Positions 6,459 through 13,179 of a stretch of 14,476 bases of DNA are shown here, one piece after another. Both the position numbers and the translations under genes were made by a program. Where the stretch lies: positions 1 to 14,476 of the forward strand of contig CAMDPJ010000030.1 in the NCBI GenBank assembly GCA_945903925.1. The letters are read 5' to 3'. Position 1 is the stretch's first letter; the number at the start of each line of letters is the position of its first letter. This DNA comes from Chryseobacterium gleum. GTDB lineage: Bacteria > Bacteroidota > Bacteroidia > Flavobacteriales_C > GCA-002722245. The notes under the pieces were generated by a model. The model did not search any database. It saw only the letters and a program-made list of their open reading frames with translations, and was not told the origin of the DNA.

Positions 6459-8246
6459 TTACTCAAAATTATCCATTAATTCATCATGATCAATATTCCA
6501 CAAAACTTTGTTGCCACTTGGGTCAACCGTGGGTTTTTCGCACATAAACAACTCGCTAACCAACATCTGCATTTCTTCTTTTTGTAGTTTTTGTCCGGAT
6601 TTTAAAGCCGTTTGATTCGCCAATGATTTCGCTAAATTTTCTCTTCTATCTAATTTATTCGATTGATTTTCTTTAAACTCTTCTAATAATCCCTCTAACA
6701 AACTTGTCGGATTCGCATCTTTAATATCTGCAGGCAAACCATTCACCACGTAAGTACTTTTTCCAAAGGGCGTAATATCGAAGCCAATATTCTTGAAATC
6801 TTCTTCTAAATCTTGCATCAACGCAAAATCAGAAGGATTCATCTCAATAGATTCGGGAAATAAAATTTGTTGAGAAGCGCCTTGATTGTTTTCTAATAAA
6901 TCGAAAAAATATTCGAACAAAATTCTTTTGTGTGCACGGTGCTGATCGATAATCAACAAGCCTTCGCCAAAAGATGTGAGAATATATTTATTTCTAAACT
7001 GATGCATGAAAGAAACCTCCTCCTTCTTCTCCTCAAACACGGCTCTCTCCTGCTCTACCTTTTGCGGCATATCCACCTTGTACAGCTCTTCCCACTGCTG
7101 TTTAACTTCTCTATGCTGATGCTCGGTTCTTTCTCTAAAGGGATTGTAATTGCGATCGACTTTGATTTGTGGCGCACTTAAAACATCGCCCATTTTAGAT
7201 TGGGGCGCATTGTCGAACAAAGTCTCTCTTTCAAAATCTAACGATGGTGCAACACTGTATTTGCTTAAAGCCATTTTCACCGCTGCTCTCATGATGGCGT
7301 ATACAGAGCGCTCGTCTTCAAACTTAATCTCTGTTTTTGTTGGATGGATATTGATATCGATGCTCGCTGGGTCAACTTCTAAATGAATGAAATACGAAGC
7401 GAAAGCATCGCGCCCCAGCAACTCATCAAAAGCGGTGGATACAGCGTGTCCTAAATAATTATTTTTAATGTATCTACCATTCACAAAAAAGAATTGCTCG
7501 CCACGCGTTTTCTTAGCAAACTCGGGCTTACCAATAAATCCGCTCACCTTCACAATGGTATTGGTATCTTCTTCAACGGGCACCAAACGTTGGTTGTATG
7601 AAGCACCCATCATGGCAACAATACGCTGACGAAAAGTTCCTCTTTCCAAATGATACATTTCATCGTCATTGTTATAGTAAGAAAAGGCAATGGCAGGATG
7701 AATTAAAGCCACACGCTGAAATTCATCAATAATATGTTTGGTCTCTACTGAATCTGTTTTCAAGAATTTTCTGCGCGCAGGAACATTGTAAAATAAGTTC
7801 TTCACGCTAATACTCGTGCCTTCTGATGTTGCGCAAGGAAACTGATCAATGAATTTACTTCCTTCAATTCTAAGGTGGGTTCCTAATTCTTTTCCTTCTT
7901 GTTTTGTTTTTAAATCAACGTGTGCGATAGCCGCAATAGAAGCCAAAGCCTCACCACGAAAACCTTTGGTAAGAATACAAAAAAGATCATCGGCCGATTT
8001 TATTTTAGAAGTAGCATGACGCTCAAAACTCATTCGCGCATCAGTATCGCTCATGCCTTTACCGTTATCGATAACTTGAATTAATGTTTTACCCGAATCT
8101 TTAACAATCAATTGAATGCTTGTTGCTCCGCTATCAATAGCATTTTCCAACAACTCCTTCACCACCGAAGCCGGACGCTGCACTACCTCTCCTGCCGCAA
8201 TTTGATTGGCTACCGAATCGGGCAATAATTTTATGATATCGCTCAT
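6459..8246 (-). CDS. mutL: DNA mismatch repair protein MutL
   Basis: This 595-residue protein is the mismatch-repair matchmaker linking MutS to downstream nucleases and helicase. The N-terminal GHKL ATPase is complete: ELLENAIDSGA (E34, N35), DNGKGM (60-65) and GFRGEAL (95-101). The transducer domain reaches ~330, a charged linker (~335-405) follows, and the dimerisation domain covers ~410-595. That domain has DQHRAHK at 434-440. The DQHAxxE endonuclease motif of cutting MutLs has Lys at the Glu position, and the CPHGRP motif is replaced by MCEKPT (568-573). This MutL therefore probably lacks endonuclease activity, like that of E. coli, although other residues might substitute. It is first in a four-gene operon and diverges from mtaB. 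Confidence 0.95.
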   Translation of the reverse strand: MSDIIKLLPDSVANQIAAGEVVQRPASVVKELLENAIDSGATSIQLIVKDSGKTLIQVIDNGKGMSDTDARMSFERHATSKIKSADDLFCILTKGFRGEALASIAAIAHVDLKTKQEGKELGTHLRIEGSKFIDQFPCATSEGTSISVKNLFYNVPARRKFLKTDSVETKHIIDEFQRVALIHPAIAFSYYNNDDEMYHLERGTFRQRIVAMMGASYNQRLVPVEEDTNTIVKVSGFIGKPEFAKKTRGEQFFFVNGRYIKNNYLGHAVSTAFDELLGRDAFASYFIHLEVDPASIDINIHPTKTEIKFEDERSVYAIMRAAVKMALSKYSVAPSLDFERETLFDNAPQSKMGDVLSAPQIKVDRNYNPFRERTEHQHREVKQQWEELYKVDMPQKVEQERAVFEEKKEEVSFMHQFRNKYILTSFGEGLLIIDQHRAHKRILFEYFFDLLENNQGASQQILFPESIEMNPSDFALMQDLEEDFKNIGFDITPFGKSTYVVNGLPADIKDANPTSLLEGLLEEFKENQSNKLDRRENLAKSLANQTALKSGQKLQKEEMQMLVSELFMCEKPTVDPSGNKVLWNIDHDELMDNFE

Positions 8247-8251
8247 GAGCG

Positions 8252-8259
8252 CTAAAATA
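8252..8259 (-). promoter_or_regulatory. Putative -7 element of the mutL operon
   Basis: The minus strand reads TATTTTAG, one mismatch from TAnnTTTG, ending about 5 nt before the mutL ATG. That would give a leaderless or nearly leaderless message. No convincing -33 TTG is seen. Weak call. Confidence 0.3.
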
Positions 8260-8345
8260 CCAATAAATAAAGAAAAGCCACTAGAGAATAGTGATTCGCA
8301 AAATGAAAAAATGTTAACAGGTTATTCACTGTTTTTTAAGCGTGG

Positions 8346-8426
8346 TTCTTCCGTAGGGGCGAGCTGCGCTCGCCCACCGCAAACCCAATAACAAACGGGC
8401 GAGCACAGCTCGCCCCTACGGAAGAA
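8346..8426. repeat. REP-like paired palindrome in the mutL-mtaB intergenic region
   Basis: Arms of 30 bp at 8346-8375 and 8397-8426 are inverted copies with one mismatch, separated by 21 nt. Each arm also folds on itself: GGGCGAGC-TGC-GCTCGCCC on the left and GGGCGAGC-ACA-GCTCGCCC on the right. The element is very GC-rich against an AT-rich background, which suits a REP/BIME-type or short non-autonomous mobile element. Its right arm ends 10 nt before the mtaB -7 box, so it covers the place where a -33 element should lie. Confidence 0.8.
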
Positions 8427-8435
8427 AAAATAAAC

Positions 8436-8443
8436 TATCTTTG
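8436..8443 (+). promoter_or_regulatory. -7 promoter element of mtaB (leaderless arrangement)
   Basis: TATCTTTG is an exact match to TAnnTTTG and ends 7 nt before the ATG at 8451, so the transcript should begin at or near the start codon. The expected -33 position lies in the REP-like arm and shows no TTG. Confidence 0.5.
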
Positions 8444-8450
8444 CCGCGCA

Positions 8451-9782
8451 ATGAATCAATACAAAAAAGTAGCATTTTATACTCTAGGCTGTAAGCTTAA
8501 TTTCTCGGAGACCTCTACTATCGCTAGAGGCTTTGAAAAAGGAGGCTATGCTAAAGTTGATTTTGATGAACATGCCGATATTTACATTATTAACACTTGT
8601 TCGGTAACCGACAATGCTGATAAAAAATGCAAACAAATTGTAAAGAAAGCCCGCAAACAAAATCCCGATGCCTTTGTGGCCATTATTGGTTGCTATGCAC
8701 AACTCAAACCTCAAGAAATTGCAGCGATAGAAGGTGTTAGCTTGGTTTTAGGCGCCAACGAGAAATTCAATATTTTAGAACACGTTGAAAAAATAGATAA
8801 AGAAGAAGGCGCTAAAATTTTCGATGGTGAGATTTCTCATGTCAATATTTTTCATCCTTCTTATTCTTATGGAGACCGCACGCGGACTTTCTTAAAAGTG
8901 CAAGACGGTTGCGATTATTCTTGTTCTTTTTGCACCATTCCATTGGCACGCGGAAAAAGCAGAAGCAATACCATTGCCGAAACCATGAAAGTTGCCCGTG
9001 AAGTAGCGCAAAGCGATGCCCGTGAAGTGGTGCTAACAGGTGTAAACATTGGTGATTTTGGAACACAAAACGACGAAACTTTCGGCGACTTGGTAAAAGA
9101 ATTAGATGCTTTAGAAGGCATCGACAGAATTAGAATTTCATCTATTGAGCCCAACTTGTTAACTACAGAAATCATTGATTTTGTAAGTACATCAAAAAGA
9201 TTTGTCCCTCATTTCCATGTTCCATTGCAATCGGGTTCACCAGATATATTAAAAGCAATGCGCCGTCGCTACAAACGCGATGTTTATAGCGACAGAGTAG
9301 AAAAAATAAAAAGCATCATGCCGCATTGCTGCATTGGCGTTGATGTTATAGTAGGTTTTCCAGGTGAAACAGAGGAATTGTTCATGGAGACTTACAACTT
9401 CATTAATGAACTTGATGTTTCTTATTTACACGTTTTCACCTACAGCGAACGCGACAATACACACGCCATAGAATTAGGCGGAGTGGTAAGTGCACAAGAC
9501 CGTGCTAAAAGAAGCAAAATGCTGCACATTCTTTCCGATAAAAAACGCAGAGCTTTTTACGAACAAAACATCGGCAAAGACGCTACAGTTCTATTCGAAA
9601 CAGAACGCGATGGAGATGTAATGTACGGCTTTACAAAGAATTACGTGAAGGTGAAAACGGTGCACGATGAAGCGCTGGCGAATAAGATTGTGAAAGTGAA
9701 GCTAACAGAAGTAGATAGAGATGGCATTATGAAGTGTGAGTTGGCGCAGAGACTTGCGTCAGCTACCATAATCTTCTGCTAA
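8451..9782 (+). CDS. mtaB: tRNA (N6-threonylcarbamoyladenosine-37-C2)-methylthiotransferase MtaB
   Basis: This 443-residue radical-SAM methylthiotransferase converts t6A37 to ms2t6A37 in tRNAs reading ANN codons. The N-terminal UPF0004 domain carries the first [4Fe-4S] cysteines C14 (in YTLGCKLNFSE), C50 and C81. The radical-SAM CxxxCxxC is DGCDYSCSFC (C154, C158, C161). The C-terminal TRAM-like domain covers ~385-431. The GCKLN signature separates MtaB from MiaB and RimO. The last ~12 residues (AQRLASATIIFC, after MKCEL) look like an added tail. They are followed directly by RAYT-associated repeats, so the original 3' end may have been altered by that DNA. The gene is divergent from mutL and probably monocistronic. 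Confidence 0.93.
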   Translation: MNQYKKVAFYTLGCKLNFSETSTIARGFEKGGYAKVDFDEHADIYIINTCSVTDNADKKCKQIVKKARKQNPDAFVAIIGCYAQLKPQEIAAIEGVSLVLGANEKFNILEHVEKIDKEEGAKIFDGEISHVNIFHPSYSYGDRTRTFLKVQDGCDYSCSFCTIPLARGKSRSNTIAETMKVAREVAQSDAREVVLTGVNIGDFGTQNDETFGDLVKELDALEGIDRIRISSIEPNLLTTEIIDFVSTSKRFVPHFHVPLQSGSPDILKAMRRRYKRDVYSDRVEKIKSIMPHCCIGVDVIVGFPGETEELFMETYNFINELDVSYLHVFTYSERDNTHAIELGGVVSAQDRAKRSKMLHILSDKKRRAFYEQNIGKDATVLFETERDGDVMYGFTKNYVKVKTVHDEALANKIVKVKLTEVDRDGIMKCELAQRLASATIIFC

Positions 9783-9826
9783 GTTCGCTTCGCTAAAGTT
9801 GAAATTACAGCGCGCGCAACTCGAAG

Positions 9827-9862
9827 TTTGAAATTACAACACTAATTTTCTCCACAAACACC
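9827..9862 (+). repeat. 36-bp direct repeat, left copy
   Basis: Identical over 36 bp to 10833-10868 in the same orientation. It begins with TTTGAAATTAC, the end of the RAYT-associated repeat unit, followed by a 25-bp tail ending CTCCACAAACACC. Together the two copies bound about 1 kb containing the transposase. Confidence 0.8.
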
Positions 9863-9864
9863 CA

Positions 9865-9908
9865 GTAATTTCAAATTTAGCGAAGCGTAATTTGAAATCT
9901 TCATTTCA
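9865..9908 (-). repeat. 44-bp inverted repeat of the RAYT island, left arm
   Basis: This is the perfect reverse complement of 10704-10747. Within it, ATTTCAAATT and AATTTGAAAT form a 10-bp stem around a loop containing TAGCGAAGCG, so each arm is itself a hairpin. Confidence 0.85.
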
Positions 9909-10067
9909 GGCATTTATAATGCCGTTGCGCATTGTTTTAAGTGTAATTTACAGCGATTAAAAATCGCTATAAAGAAGATTTCTACCCAAAAGTACATTTA
10001 GTACTTTCTCCTCTTAATCTCAAATGCTTCGCTAAATTTGAAATTACAGCACAACTATTACTTCAAC

Positions 10068-10631
10068 TTACATCTTTTCGATTTTAACCAATCCTTTACC
10101 ATCACTGTAATCTATTGCACTGCTCCATAAATAATCATGCGCTTCTACTACTATTCTGGCAGTAACGGGATTGTTATGAATGTAAAACAATTTTTGATCT
10201 TTAAAACTATTGCTAATCAGTTCTTCAGCGTGATTTCCTTCTCGCCAAAATGTATATCCTTCTCTTTTTTCTTTTTTAGCGCAGCGTTCAAACATCCATA
10301 ACATCCACTCTCTTCTCGACTCTTCCCCTTCTTTAATACTCTTTATTATTTCTTTACTCGTGTGTTTTTTAAAGTCGCGTATTAGCCCACTTAAATTAGC
10401 ATTTGTTGCTTTGCAAATTAAATGAATATGATTACTCATAATCACCCAAGAGTAAACAACCAAGCCTTTCTTTTCAATGCAAAAGTTCAAGCTGTTTACA
10501 ATGATATCGCAATATCTCGCGCGGGTAAAAACATCAATCCAATTTACCACTGTGAAGGTTAAAAAGTATGTGGCATCATTGTCGTGGATACGCCTACCAC
10601 TAATGGTGGTTTGCACAGAAATTTCATTCAT
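10068..10631 (-). CDS. REP-associated tyrosine transposase (RAYT, IS200/IS605 TnpA-like)
   Basis: This 187-residue Y1 single-strand transposase has the HUH motif as HIH at 68-70 (SWVIMSNHIHLIC). The probable catalytic tyrosine is Y150 in KLFYIHNNPV, typical of the RAYT clade of the Y1_Tnp family. Both motifs are intact, there is no internal stop, and the length fits the family (~150-220 residues), so it may be active. RAYTs are usually single-copy, domesticated transposases that recognise REP hairpins, cut one strand and probably spread REP elements. Here the gene is flanked on both sides by hairpin-forming repeats, the expected layout for a RAYT with its cognate REPs. It is inserted between mtaB and the sulfite reductase gene and seems unrelated to either. 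Confidence 0.9.
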   Translation of the reverse strand: MNEISVQTTISGRRIHDNDATYFLTFTVVNWIDVFTRARYCDIIVNSLNFCIEKKGLVVYSWVIMSNHIHLICKATNANLSGLIRDFKKHTSKEIIKSIKEGEESRREWMLWMFERCAKKEKREGYTFWREGNHAEELISNSFKDQKLFYIHNNPVTARIVVEAHDYLWSSAIDYSDGKGLVKIEKM

Positions 10632-10663
10632 AAGGTTTAGTTAGGTGAGGCGAAGGTAATAAA

Positions 10664-10747
10664 TGAGGTTTAATTTGTGAAGCGCAACGCGATTAAAAAT
10701 CGCTGAAATGAAGATTTCAAATTACGCTTCGCTAAATTTGAAATTAC
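10664..10747 (+). repeat. RAYT-associated repeat unit 1 (84 bp)
   Basis: Differs at one position from unit 2 at 10760-10843; the two are 96 bp apart with a 12-bp spacer. Each unit holds two hairpins: GCGATT-AAA-AATCGC (10689-10703) and a longer one with ATTTCAAATT/AATTTGAAAT arms. Its last 44 bp (10704-10747) are the right arm of the perfect inverted repeat with 9865-9908. Confidence 0.85.
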
Positions 10748-10759
10748 GGCGTTAATAAT

Positions 10760-10843
10760 TGAGGTTTAATTTGTGAAGCGCAACGCGATTAAAAATCGCT
10801 GAGATGAAGATTTCAAATTACGCTTCGCTAAATTTGAAATTAC
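10760..10843 (+). repeat. RAYT-associated repeat unit 2 (84 bp)
   Basis: Second direct copy (one substitution, GAAATG to GAGATG). It runs straight into the tail of the 36-bp direct repeat (10833-10868). Two nearly identical copies point to recent amplification. Confidence 0.85.
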
Positions 10844-10868
10844 AACACTAATTTTCTCCACAAACACC
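10833..10868 (+). repeat. 36-bp direct repeat, right copy
   Basis: Identical to 9827-9862. Beyond it (from 10869) the two flanks differ, so it may mark a boundary of the inserted or duplicated segment. Confidence 0.8.
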
Positions 10869-10931
10869 TGTTAGAATCTAAAAAATAAATCAAAAGCTAC
10901 TCTCTTCCTTAGAAAAGCCAAAATGTTATTG

Positions 10932-10939
10932 TATTTTCG
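10932..10939 (+). promoter_or_regulatory. Possible -7 element of the sulfite reductase gene
   Basis: TATTTTCG is one mismatch from TAnnTTTG and about 31 nt upstream of the ATG at 10971. No good -33 TTG is seen. Weak call; upstream control may rest on a regulator. Confidence 0.3.
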
Positions 10940-10970
10940 CTTCATTCATTAAAAAACAACACTTTATAAT

Positions 10971-13067
10971 ATGCAAAGTTTCAGAACTGAAGTAGAAAAC
11001 CCGGTAGTTCAACAAGACATTATCGACTTAGAGAGAAAAATCGCTAAGTTCAAATTAGGTGAAATCGACGAAGAGAAATTTCGTTCATTGCGTTTAGCAC
11101 GTGGTGTTTACGGTCAGCGCCAGCCGGGTGTTCAAATGATTCGTATTAAAATTCCTTATGGTAAAATGACTTCTGAGCAATTGCTTAGAATTTGTGATGT
11201 ATCTGAGGAATATTCAATTGGTAGATTGCATACCACTACTCGTCAGGATATTCAAATTCACTACGTTAGCTTAGATAGAACTCCGCAATTGTGGGCCGAC
11301 TTAGAGAAATCTAACATCACTTTGCGTGAGGCTTGCGGCAACACGGTAAGAAACATTACTGGTTCGCCAGATGCAGGTATAAACCCTAATGAAGTTTTCG
11401 ATATTGCTCCTTACGCTCAAGCTATGTTTGAGTATTTCTTGCGCTACCCTGTGTGCCAAGAAATGGGAAGAAAATTCAAAATATCTTTCTCATCAACCGA
11501 TGCTGATGAGGCTTTCTCATACATTCACGATTTAGGTTTCTTGCCAAAAATTAAAGATGGTAAACGCGGCTTCAAAGTAATGTTGGCGGGTGGTTTAGGT
11601 GCTCAATCTTTCCACGCACATGTTGCTTATGAGTTTTTAGAAGAAGATAAAATTATGCCTTACACTGAGGCGGTTTTAAGAGTATTCGATCGTCATGGTG
11701 AGCGTTCTAAACGTCACAAAGCACGTATCAAATTCTTGGTGCACGATTTAGGTTTAGAGGTATTTACCAAATTGGTAGAAGAAGAATGGAACTCTATTCA
11801 ACACAAAACCTACCCTATCGATTTATCTCAATACAAAGAAACTGAAGCACCAGTTGCTAAAGAACTTCCTGCTGTTGAGGCTATCAACCAAAACGAATAC
11901 GACAGATGGTTTAAATCAAACGTTTTCGAACAAAAACAAAAAGGTTTTTACGGAGTTTGGATTAAATTAACCAACGGCGATTTCTATTTAAAAGAAGCGC
12001 GTGCTTTGGCTGCATTGGTTAAAGAATACGCTGCCGATGATATTCGTATCACAGTGAACCAAGGCTTAATGTTGAAATATGTGCGTAAAGAAGCTTTGGC
12101 TTTTTGGTTCCAAGAATTAACAAAATTAGGCATGGCTAAGCCAGGCTTCAACACTCCTGCTGATGTTACGGCTTGTCCGGGTACTGATACTTGTAACTTA
12201 GGCATCTCCGATTCAGTGCATACTGCAGAAGTAATCGAAAAAATGATTGAAGCAGAATATCCTGAATTGGTTTTCAACCACAACTTATCTATTAAGATTA
12301 GTGGATGTATGAACTCTTGCGGACAACATGCTTTGGCTGGTATCGGTTTCCACGGTAGTTCAATCAACGTGAAAGGAAAAGTAATGCCTGCATTACAAGT
12401 TCTTTTGGGCGGTGGTACTATCGGAAATGGTGAAGGTGCTTTATCTGAAAAAGTAATTAAAATTCCTTCTAGAAGAGTATTAGATGCTTTAAGATTGTTG
12501 TTAGATGATTATTCTGCCAACCAAACTGAAGGCGAATACTACTGGGCATATTTCCGTCGTCAAGGAGAAAAACATTTCTACAATTTATTGAAACACTTAG
12601 GGGACACAACAAATGTAGTTGATGAAGATTTCTTGGATTGGGGACATGTTGAACAATATGTAAAAGCAATTGGTGTGGGTGAATGTGCCGGAGTGGTAAT
12701 CGACATGATTTCTACTTTGTTTGCCGATGTTGAAGAGAAATTAGAGAACGCTAAAATCACTTTAGAGAACGGTAAATTTGCCGATTCTATCTATCATTCA
12801 TACAGCGCAATGGTTAACGCTTCAAAAGCAATGTTAACTAGCGTTGGTAAACAAACCAACACACAACATGGCGTAATCAACGATTTCGAAAAAGAATTTG
12901 TTGAAAGCGGAAAATTCACTCTTTACCCAAGCGTTAAAGAATTGATATTGACCATCAATAAAAATGAACCTACTAAAGAATTCGCTTCAGCTTATTTAGT
13001 TGATGCGAATAAATTCTTCAAAGGATTGGTTGATTTAAGAGCAAAACAATTGGCGGAAGCGAATTAA
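10971..13067 (+). CDS. Sulfite/nitrite reductase (siroheme, [4Fe-4S]) with C-terminal HEPN-like domain
   Basis: This 698-residue protein is a siroheme reductase followed by an extra C-terminal module. The reductase part (~35-570) has two ferredoxin-like and two siroheme/Fe-S halves. Key stretches are GVYGQRQPGVQMIRIK (45-60), IGRLHTTTRQDIQIH (83-97) and the four cluster ligands C402 and C408 (ACPGTDTC) plus C446 and C450 (SGCMNSC). Residues ~575-690 are helical (EEKLENAKITLENGKFADS, YHSYSAMVNASKAML) and resemble a HEPN domain. Such fusions are known in Bacteroidota assimilatory sulfur clusters. The likely reaction is six-electron reduction of sulfite to sulfide, but nitrite is not excluded by sequence alone. 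It lies upstream of the methyltransferase that starts siroheme synthesis, which supports siroheme use. The ATG start is followed directly by family-like sequence. Confidence 0.9.
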   Translation: MQSFRTEVENPVVQQDIIDLERKIAKFKLGEIDEEKFRSLRLARGVYGQRQPGVQMIRIKIPYGKMTSEQLLRICDVSEEYSIGRLHTTTRQDIQIHYVSLDRTPQLWADLEKSNITLREACGNTVRNITGSPDAGINPNEVFDIAPYAQAMFEYFLRYPVCQEMGRKFKISFSSTDADEAFSYIHDLGFLPKIKDGKRGFKVMLAGGLGAQSFHAHVAYEFLEEDKIMPYTEAVLRVFDRHGERSKRHKARIKFLVHDLGLEVFTKLVEEEWNSIQHKTYPIDLSQYKETEAPVAKELPAVEAINQNEYDRWFKSNVFEQKQKGFYGVWIKLTNGDFYLKEARALAALVKEYAADDIRITVNQGLMLKYVRKEALAFWFQELTKLGMAKPGFNTPADVTACPGTDTCNLGISDSVHTAEVIEKMIEAEYPELVFNHNLSIKISGCMNSCGQHALAGIGFHGSSINVKGKVMPALQVLLGGGTIGNGEGALSEKVIKIPSRRVLDALRLLLDDYSANQTEGEYYWAYFRRQGEKHFYNLLKHLGDTTNVVDEDFLDWGHVEQYVKAIGVGECAGVVIDMISTLFADVEEKLENAKITLENGKFADSIYHSYSAMVNASKAMLTSVGKQTNTQHGVINDFEKEFVESGKFTLYPSVKELILTINKNEPTKEFASAYLVDANKFFKGLVDLRAKQLAEAN

Positions 13068-13073
13068 AAAATA

Positions 13074-13167
13074 GTTCAATGTTCAATGTTCAAAGTTTAA
13101 TGTTCAAAGTTAGCTGACTCCTAAAAACACAATGCTAACATTGAACTTTGAACATTAAACATTGAAC
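13074..13167. repeat. Heptamer-based palindrome between the reductase and cobA
   Basis: Arms at 13081-13114 and 13134-13167 are inverted copies over 34 nt (29 matches by my count), with a 19-nt loop. Each arm is built from 7-nt units of the type GTTCAAT/GTTCAAA/GTTTAAT, with one more unit at 13074-13080. Transcribed, it would form a long AU-rich stem-loop in the 112-nt gap between the genes. It could act as an intercistronic processing, stability or attenuation element; function is inference. Confidence 0.75.
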
Positions 13168-13179
13168 GATAAAAAAAAC

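Larger units (their letters stand above)
9783..10067. repeat. Left repeat zone of the RAYT island
   Basis: No gene is seen here. The 285 bp hold broken copies of the repeat that also lies to the right of the transposase. These are a GCTTCGCTAAAGTTG copy right after mtaB (9787-9808), a direct 36-bp block (9827-9862) identical to 10833-10868, an inverted copy (9865-9908), the hairpin GCGATT-AAA-AATCGC (9953-9967), and a further direct piece (10022-10047, GCTTCGCTAAATTTGAAATT). One direct unit seems split by about 40 bp of unrelated sequence (9980-10020). Confidence 0.7.
10632..10970. other. Intergenic region upstream of the sulfite reductase
   Basis: No gene is seen in these 339 bp. The first two thirds are occupied by two RAYT-associated repeat units and the 36-bp direct repeat (to 10868). 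Only the last ~100 bp is ordinary upstream sequence, with one weak promoter-like box (10932-10939). Confidence 0.7.

Noticed and set aside
8206..8391. Small plus-strand reading frame over the mutL start
   Set aside because: It is half antisense to mutL and half inside the REP-like palindrome; there is no protein-like composition.
10664..10843. Direct repeats considered as a CRISPR array
   Set aside because: There are only two 84-bp units with a 12-bp spacer and no cas genes; the units match the RAYT-associated repeats.
11984..12367. 127-residue reading frame antisense to the reductase
   Set aside because: It is fully inside the reductase gene, shows no domain, and is explained by codon bias on the opposite strand.
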